From Albimonas sp051747505 (GTDB lineage Bacteria; Pseudomonadota; Alphaproteobacteria; Rhodobacterales; Rhodobacteraceae), in NCBI GenBank assembly GCA_051747505.1, contig JBNJGE010000093.1, positions 1-12,319 on the forward strand: 12,319 nt of DNA, written 5' to 3'. Positions 8,503 to 12,319 of this stretch are shown one piece after another. Each line of letters starts with the position of its first letter. Position 1 is the first letter of the stretch. A program made the position numbers and the translations under genes. Below the pieces are notes generated by a model that saw only the letters and a program-made list of their open reading frames with translations, searched no databases and was not told the DNA's origin.

Positions 8503-8531
8503 TTGAAGCCCGCGGTCCCCGGGGATAGCGT
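8503..8531 (+). promoter_or_regulatory. Weak candidate promoter for the quinone oxidoreductase gene
   Basis: TTGAAG (8503-8508) and TAGCGT (8526-8531) are separated by 17 bases, an acceptable housekeeping-type arrangement. It would leave a leader of about 70 bases before the ATG at 8608. The -35 box matches consensus at four of six positions and the -10 box at only three. Confidence 0.27.
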
Positions 8532-8607
8532 CGCGACCGCGAACGACCCGGAGGAGACGCCGCCGGCGCCCCGGCGCCGCGCCGCGACAGCAAGGACAGG
8601 AGAGGAC

Positions 8608-9591
8608 ATGCGCGCCGTTCTTTGCAAGGAGTGGGGACCGCCCGAAAGCCTCGTGGTGGAAGAGACCGCGACGCCCGAGCCCGGCCCGGGCCAGGCGCGG
8701 GTCGAGGTGCACGCCAGCTCGGTCAACTTCCCCGACGTCCTCATCATCCAGAAGAAGTACCAGTTCGTCCCCGACCTGCCCTTTTCGCCGGGCTCCGACA
8801 TCGCCGGGGTGGTCACGGCCGTGGGCGAGGGCGTGACCAACGTGAAGCCCGGCGACAAGGTGATGGGCATGATCTCCTGGGGCGGCTTCGCCGAGGAGGC
8901 GATCGCCCCGGCCGAACGCCTCGCCCCCCTGCCCGAGGGGGTGGGCTACGACGTCGCCGCCTCCTTCCCCATGGTCTACGGCACCTCCTACCACGCGCTG
9001 ATGGACCGCGGCGCGCTCAAGTCCGGCGAGACCGTGCTGGTGCTCGGTGCCGCCGGCGGCGTCGGGCTGGCGGCGGTGGAGATCGCCAAGGCCGCCGGCG
9101 CCGAGGTGATCGCCGCCGCCTCCAGCGAGGAGAAGCTGGCGGTGTGCCGCGAGCACGGCGCCGATCACCTGATCAACTACGCCGAGGGCGACTTCCGCGC
9201 CAAGCTCAAGGAGGTCTGCCCAAAGGGGCCGGACGTGATCTACGACCCCGTCGGCGGCGACATCGCGGAGCCCGCCTTCCGCTCCATCGGCTGGCGGGGC
9301 CGGCACCTTGTCGTCGGCTTCGCGGGCGGGGACATCCCGAAGATCCCGCTCAACCTGCCGCTCCTCAAGGGCGCCTCGCTGGTCGGCGTCTTCTGGGGCG
9401 CCTTCACCAAGAACGAGCCGGCGGCCTTCCGCGAGGACATGGGCGTGCTGCTCGGATGGCTGCGGGAGGGGAAGATCCGCCCCCGCATCTCCGGGCGCTA
9501 CCCGCTCGACAGGGCGGCGGAGGCGATCCGCACGCTCGCCGACCGCAAGGCGACCGGCAAGCTGATCGTGGAGCCGCAGGCCCGGGGCTGA
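8608..9591 (+). CDS. NADPH:quinone oxidoreductase-like MDR enzyme (zinc-free)
   Basis: This 327-residue protein belongs to the zinc-independent quinone oxidoreductase branch of the medium-chain dehydrogenase/reductase superfamily. The N-terminal GroES-like domain has SSVNFPDVLIIQ (37-48) and PFSPGSDIAGVV (58-69). The Rossmann domain has LVLGAAGGVGLAA (144-156), and IYDPVGG (211-217) and HLVVGFAGG (233-241) follow. The structural and catalytic zinc cysteine clusters of alcohol dehydrogenases are absent. Members reduce quinones or alpha,beta-unsaturated carbonyls with NADPH. Some act as enoyl-CoA or crotonyl-type reductases, so a role with the surrounding acyl-CoA genes is conceivable. The ATG at 8608 has AGGAG five bases upstream and begins MRAVLC as relatives do. 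The gene is monocistronic, with its own divergent upstream region and a hairpin immediately after the stop. Confidence 0.92.
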   Translation: MRAVLCKEWGPPESLVVEETATPEPGPGQARVEVHASSVNFPDVLIIQKKYQFVPDLPFSPGSDIAGVVTAVGEGVTNVKPGDKVMGMISWGGFAEEAIAPAERLAPLPEGVGYDVAASFPMVYGTSYHALMDRGALKSGETVLVLGAAGGVGLAAVEIAKAAGAEVIAAASSEEKLAVCREHGADHLINYAEGDFRAKLKEVCPKGPDVIYDPVGGDIAEPAFRSIGWRGRHLVVGFAGGDIPKIPLNLPLLKGASLVGVFWGAFTKNEPAAFREDMGVLLGWLREGKIRPRISGRYPLDRAAEAIRTLADRKATGKLIVEPQARG

Positions 9592-9596
9592 CGCAG

Positions 9597-9625
9597 GCGG
9601 GCGCGGGGGCCTCCCCCGCGCCCGC
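9597..9625. terminator. Bidirectional hairpin between convergent genes
   Basis: GCGGGCGCGGGGG (9597-9609) and its exact complement (9613-9625) form a 13-pair stem with the loop CCT. The structure occupies nearly the whole gap between the stop of the quinone oxidoreductase gene (9591) and the stop of the DUF411 gene (9626-9628). It can therefore serve both transcripts. No T-rich tract follows on either side, so classical intrinsic termination may be inefficient. Protecting both 3' ends is an alternative role. Confidence 0.7.
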
Positions 9626-10075
9626 TCAGCGATGGCGGGCGAAGACCGTCGTCCCGCCCTTCGGGCCGATCAGCAGCGTGTCATAGGGATCGCGCCGGCC
9701 GCCCATCTCCATGCCCGGAGAACCGACCGGCATGCCTGGCACCGCCAGGCCCCGCGCCTGGGGTCGCTCCTCCAGCAGGCGGGCGACGTCCTCGGCCGGC
9801 ACGTGACCCTCCACGAAATAGCCGTCGATCACCGCGGTGTGGCAGGAGGCCTGCTCCGCCGTCACGCCGAGCTCGCGTTTGCGCTCGATCAGCTCGAAAT
9901 TCACGACATCGTGGACCTCGGTCTCGAAGCCCGCCTCCTGCATGTGCTCCACCCAGGCGGCGCAGCAGCCGCAGGTCGCGGTCTTCCAGACGGTCAGGAT
10001 CCGTTCGGAGCCCCGGGCCAGAGCGGGAACGGCGGGCGCGACAAGCGCGAGGGCGAGGAACTGGCGTCGACGCAT
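9626..10075 (-). CDS. DUF411 family copper-related protein with Tat signal peptide
   Basis: The 149-residue product is a probable periplasmic metal-binding protein of the DUF411 family, found in copper and other metal-resistance loci. The N-terminus MRRRQFLALALVAPAVPALA has a twin-arginine motif (R3-R4-Q-F-L), a short hydrophobic stretch and an A-L-A cleavage site after residue 20. The mature domain starts with VWKTATCGCC (29-38), giving Cys35, Cys37 and Cys38. It goes on to SCHTAVIDGYFVEGHVP (77-93) with Cys78, His79 and His91, and a methionine-bearing GMPVGSPGMEMG (114-125). I chose the ATG at 10075 because AAGGA lies eight bases upstream and it gives a clean Tat signal. An ATG at 10084 would add three residues (MPE) but abuts its purine run. 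The gene has a CueR-like promoter and no copper gene beside it. The exact biochemical role of the family is unsettled. Confidence 0.9.
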   Translation of the reverse strand: MRRRQFLALALVAPAVPALARGSERILTVWKTATCGCCAAWVEHMQEAGFETEVHDVVNFELIERKRELGVTAEQASCHTAVIDGYFVEGHVPAEDVARLLEERPQARGLAVPGMPVGSPGMEMGGRRDPYDTLLIGPKGGTTVFARHR

Positions 10076-10130
10076 CTCCGGCATCCTTCGAAGTCAGGGG
10101 GGCGGCGGCGCGCGGGCCGCCTCTGACACG

Positions 10131-10161
10131 AACTTAGGGCTTCCCCCTGCTGGAAGGTCAA
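10131..10161 (-). promoter_or_regulatory. CueR-like (MerR-family) copper-responsive promoter/operator for DUF411 gene
   Basis: On the minus strand, TTGACC (10156-10161) is the -35 box and TAAGTT (10131-10136) the -10 box. They are separated by 19 bases, the over-long spacer typical of MerR-family activated promoters. The spacer holds a dyad, CTTCC (10140-10144) and GGAAG (10152-10156), seven bases apart. From memory, the half-site TTGACCTTCCAGCA closely resembles the CueR box of E. coli copA. The start would fall near 10124, about 50 bases before the chosen ATG. That leader begins with a GC hairpin (10104-10109 pairing with 10116-10121). No regulator gene lies in the window. Confidence 0.75.
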
Positions 10162-10233
10162 GCCGCCCCCGCCCCGGCCATGAAATCGCCCACCGGGCGC
10201 CGTCTGCTTCGGCCGAGGACCGGGGAGGACGCC

Positions 10234-10683
10234 ATGGCCGCGACCACGACACCCGGCGAGGAGACGGCGCCGGGATGGGCCCATTTCCCCCATCGCGGCG
10301 ATGTGGGGGTGCGCGGCTTCGGCGCCGACATGGCCGGGGCCTTCGAGAACGCCGCCCGCGCCATGGCCGCCGTGGTCGCGCCGCTCGAAATCGTGAAGGA
10401 CCGCGAGCGCGTGGAGATCGCCGTCGAGGCGCCCGACCCCGAATTCCTCCTCCACGACTGGCTCAACGCCCTGATCTACGAGATGGCCACCCGCCGCATG
10501 CTCTTCGCCGACTTCCGCGTGCGGATCGCGGAGGGCCGCCTGACGGGCGAGGCGCGCGGCGAGCCGATCGACCCCGCCCGCCACGAGCCCTCCGTGGAGC
10601 TCAAGGGCGCCACGCTGAGCGAGCTGCATGTCGGCCGGGACCCCGACGGGCGCTGGCAGGCGCAATGCGTGATCGACGTTTGA
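10234..10683 (+). CDS. Archease family protein (RtcB activator)
   Basis: The 149-residue protein has the archease pattern. It starts with the metal-binding segment HFPHRGDVGVRGFG (17-30), with H20 and D23. AFENAARAMAAVV (36-48) follows, then FLLHDWLNALIYEM (71-84), RHEPSVELKGATLSEL (116-131), and the terminal IDV with D148, the second conserved acidic ligand. Archease is a small cytosolic factor that speeds guanylylation of RtcB and allows multiple turnover. rtcB starts 12 bases downstream, which strongly supports this assignment. The ATG at 10234 was chosen over an in-frame ATG at 10180 because GGGGAGG lies six bases before it. The upstream 18 residues would be an arginine-rich extension not typical of the family. 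I see no sigma-54 (-24/-12) promoter of the kind used by the rtcBA operon in E. coli. Confidence 0.92.
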   Translation: MAATTTPGEETAPGWAHFPHRGDVGVRGFGADMAGAFENAARAMAAVVAPLEIVKDRERVEIAVEAPDPEFLLHDWLNALIYEMATRRMLFADFRVRIAEGRLTGEARGEPIDPARHEPSVELKGATLSELHVGRDPDGRWQAQCVIDV

Positions 10684-10695
10684 GGGAAGGCGAGG

Positions 10696-12126
10696 ATGGA
10701 CCGCACCGGCCTCGAGGAGATCGCCCCCTGGGCCTGGCGCGTCCCCAGGACGGGCGCCATGCGCGCGGACGCCGTGATCTACGCCGACGCCGCGCTGATC
10801 GACGACATGGACGAGAAGGTCCGCGCGCAGATCGTCAACGTCGCCAGCCTGCCAGGCATCGTGCGCGCCGCCTGGGCCATGCCCGACGCTCACTGGGGCT
10901 ACGGCTTTCCCATCGGCGGCGTGGCGGCCTTCGACGCCGAGAAGGGCGGCGTGGTCAGCGCCGGCGGCGTGGGCTTCGACATCTCCTGCGGCGTGCGCCT
11001 GATGACCGCCGACATCGAGGCCGCCGAGATCATGGAGGTGCAGGAGACGCTGGCCCACGAACTCTCCCGCGCCATTCCCGCCGGGCTGGGCAGCCGCGGA
11101 CGCATCCATCTCGACGACCCCGAGATGTGGCGGATGCTCGACGGCGGCGCCGCCTGGGCGGTGGCCCGCGGCTGGGGCGAAAAGGCGGACCTGGAGCGGA
11201 TCGAGGAGCGCGGCCGCATGGCCGGCGCCACGCCCAGGGCCGTCTCCGAACGCGCGCTGAAGCGTCAGCGCGACGAGATGGGCACGCTGGGCTCGGGCAA
11301 TCACTACCTGGAGGTTCAGCGCGTGGACGAGATTCTGGACCCCGAGGCCGCCCGCGCCTACGGCCTGCGCGAGGGGGCCGCGGTGGTGATGATCCATTGC
11401 GGCTCCCGCGGGCTCGGCCACCAGATCGGCACGGAATATCTGCGCGAGATGGCGCTCGCCGCCCCCGCCCACGGCATATCCCTGCCCGACCGGGAGCTCG
11501 CCTGCGCCCCCATCGCTTCGGAGCTCGGGCAGCGCTATCTCGGGGTGATGCGCGCGGGGGTCAACTGCGCGCTGGCCAACCGACAGATCCTGACCCACCT
11601 CGCGCGGGAGGCCTTCGCCCGCTTCTTCCCCGGCCGCGAACTGCCGCTGCTCTATGACGTCTCCCACAACACCTGCAAGGAGGAGGTCCACGAGGTCGAG
11701 GGCGAACCCCGCCGCCTCCATGTCCACCGCAAGGGCGCCACGCGCTCCCTCGCTCCCGGCCACGCGGACCTGCCCGAGGCCCTGCGCGGCGCCGGCCAGC
11801 CGGTGCTGATCGGCGGCAGCATGGGCACGGAGTCCTGGGTCCTCGCGGGCGCCGCGGGGGCCGAGGCCGCCGCGCTCGGCTCCGCCTGCCACGGCGCGGG
11901 CCGGGCGATGAGCCGCCACCAGGCGACCCGCACCTGGACCGGCGCGGGCGTCAGGCGCGAACTCGCCGGGCGCGGCATCATCGTCAAGAGCCCCTCCAGC
12001 CGCGGCGTGGCGGAGGAGGCGCCCGGCGCCTACAAGCCCGTCGCCCGCGTGGTCGAGGTGGCCGAGCGCGCGGGCCTCGCCCGCCGCGTCGCCCGCCTGA
12101 CCCCGATGATCTGCATCAAGGGCTGA
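10696..12126 (+). CDS. rtcB: RNA-splicing ligase RtcB
   Basis: The 476-residue enzyme joins RNA 2',3'-cyclic phosphate (or 3'-phosphate) ends to 5'-OH ends using GTP and Mn2+. All active-site residues seen in archaeal RtcB are present. They are D95 and C98 in GFDISCGV (93-100), H203 in GSGNHYLEV (199-207) and H234 in MIHCGSRG (232-239). H324 is in YDVSHN (320-325), and the guanylated H399 is in SACHGAGRAMSR (396-407). The C-terminus ends in the conserved K475-G476. The N-terminal MPDAHWGYGFPIGGV (62-76) is also typical. The gene follows the archease gene by 12 bases with AGGGAAGG upstream, so the two form an operon. Likely roles are repair of RNAs cut by ribonuclease toxins or other tRNA damage. 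There is no nearby RtcA, RtcR or toxin gene, so the trigger is unknown. Confidence 0.96.
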   Translation: MDRTGLEEIAPWAWRVPRTGAMRADAVIYADAALIDDMDEKVRAQIVNVASLPGIVRAAWAMPDAHWGYGFPIGGVAAFDAEKGGVVSAGGVGFDISCGVRLMTADIEAAEIMEVQETLAHELSRAIPAGLGSRGRIHLDDPEMWRMLDGGAAWAVARGWGEKADLERIEERGRMAGATPRAVSERALKRQRDEMGTLGSGNHYLEVQRVDEILDPEAARAYGLREGAAVVMIHCGSRGLGHQIGTEYLREMALAAPAHGISLPDRELACAPIASELGQRYLGVMRAGVNCALANRQILTHLAREAFARFFPGRELPLLYDVSHNTCKEEVHEVEGEPRRLHVHRKGATRSLAPGHADLPEALRGAGQPVLIGGSMGTESWVLAGAAGAEAAALGSACHGAGRAMSRHQATRTWTGAGVRRELAGRGIIVKSPSSRGVAEEAPGAYKPVARVVEVAERAGLARRVARLTPMICIKG

Positions 12127-12151
12127 GGCCCCCGTTGATCGAGGTTATCGC

Positions 12152-12175
12152 CCTCGCCCCGCCCTGGGCGCGAGG
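12152..12175 (+). terminator. Hairpin downstream of rtcB, possible terminator
   Basis: CCTCGCCC (12152-12159, continuing with C12160) pairs with GGG-C-GCGAGG (12166-12175) around a GCCCT loop with one bulged C, 26 bases after the rtcB stop. Outer repeats GATCGA (12137-12142) and TCGATC (12184-12189) could enlarge it. There is no T-tract. It may end the archease-rtcB transcript before the next gene, or only attenuate it. Confidence 0.4.
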
Positions 12176-12211
12176 ATCGCCGATCGATCCGTCCGGAGAA
12201 GGACCCCAGGC

Positions 12212-12319
12212 ATGCCGCTGACCCTGACCAGCCCCGATTTCGAGGACGAGGGCGACATCCCCGTCCGCTGCACCTGCGAGGGCGAGAACGCCTCGCCCGC
12301 CTTCCGCTGGTCCGGCGTG
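12212..12319 (+). CDS. YbhB/YbcL family PEBP protein (Raf kinase inhibitor-like), N-terminal part
   Basis: The 36 visible residues begin MPLTLTSPDFEDEGDIPVRC and continue TCEGENASPAFRWSGV. This is the opening of bacterial phosphatidylethanolamine-binding-like proteins of the YbhB/YbcL group (LTSP-F-D-G-IP--YTC-GEN-SP-L-W-G). The usual tyrosine before TC is replaced by cysteine, giving C20-T-C22. No signal peptide is present, so a cytosolic protein is expected, like YbhB and unlike secreted YbcL. The start is supported by GGAGAAGGA upstream. The rest lies beyond the window. The function of the family in bacteria is poorly defined, and a link with rtcB is only positional. Confidence 0.85.
   Translation, partial: MPLTLTSPDFEDEGDIPVRCTCEGENASPAFRWSGV

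Noticed and set aside
10180..10233. An 18-residue N-terminal extension of the archease
   Set aside because: No ribosome binding site precedes the ATG at 10180, while GGGGAGG sits correctly before the ATG at 10234.
10085..10233. A sigma-54 promoter for archease-rtcB, as for rtcBA in E. coli
   Set aside because: No GG-N10-GC element of the TGGCAC-N5-TTGC type was found in this gap. The conspicuous element there faces the other way and fits the DUF411 gene.
9994..11919. A 641-codon open frame antisense to rtcB and archease
   Set aside because: It covers the complement of two well-supported genes and resembles no protein. It is explained by the same codon bias.

Overview
The window is very GC-rich and densely packed, with strong third-position G/C bias that leaves long open frames on both strands. 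Codon use, gene content and short intergenic gaps suggest an alphaproteobacterial chromosome, perhaps Rhodobacterales-like; this is inference, since there is no rRNA or other taxonomic marker. I see no tRNA, rRNA, insertion sequence, phage gene or CRISPR array. No stretch over 300 bases lacks a gene.

Layout: on the minus strand at the left edge is the start of an acyl-CoA dehydrogenase (1-348), preceded by pfkB, a Pfk-2-type phosphofructokinase (447-1391). pfkB appears to be entered through a 12-codon leader ORF that overlaps its start as ATGA. Divergently, a plus-strand run (1664-6803) encodes an acyl-CoA synthetase, a YhiN/HI0933 flavoprotein, an AidB-type acyl-CoA dehydrogenase and a carboxymuconolactone decarboxylase family protein. 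It meets, tail to tail with a 14-bp overlap, a minus-strand pair of short-chain dehydrogenases (8411 down to 6790). A divergent region (8412-8607) leads into a quinone oxidoreductase-like MDR enzyme (8608-9591). That gene converges on a Tat-exported DUF411 protein (9626-10075), and a perfect 13-bp hairpin fills the gap between their stops. The right side carries an archease gene (10234-10683) and rtcB (10696-12126), then the start of a YbhB/YbcL-type PEBP protein.

How the genes fit together: the left two thirds reads as acyl-CoA metabolism. A ligase activates a carboxylic acid, dehydrogenases desaturate the thioester, and the SDRs and MDR enzyme handle alcohol, ketone or enone steps. No substrate can be named from sequence. 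The right third holds two unrelated modules. One is a single copper-handling gene whose promoter closely resembles a CueR (MerR-family) operator: TTGACC, 19-bp spacer, TAAGTT, with a CTTCC-N7-GGAAG dyad in the spacer. The other is an RNA repair pair, the RNA ligase RtcB with its activator archease.

I found no clearly new multi-gene system. The observations most worth following are the CueR-like promoter on the lone DUF411 gene, the archease-rtcB pair, the pfkB leader ORF and the altered NXXE motif in PfkB.
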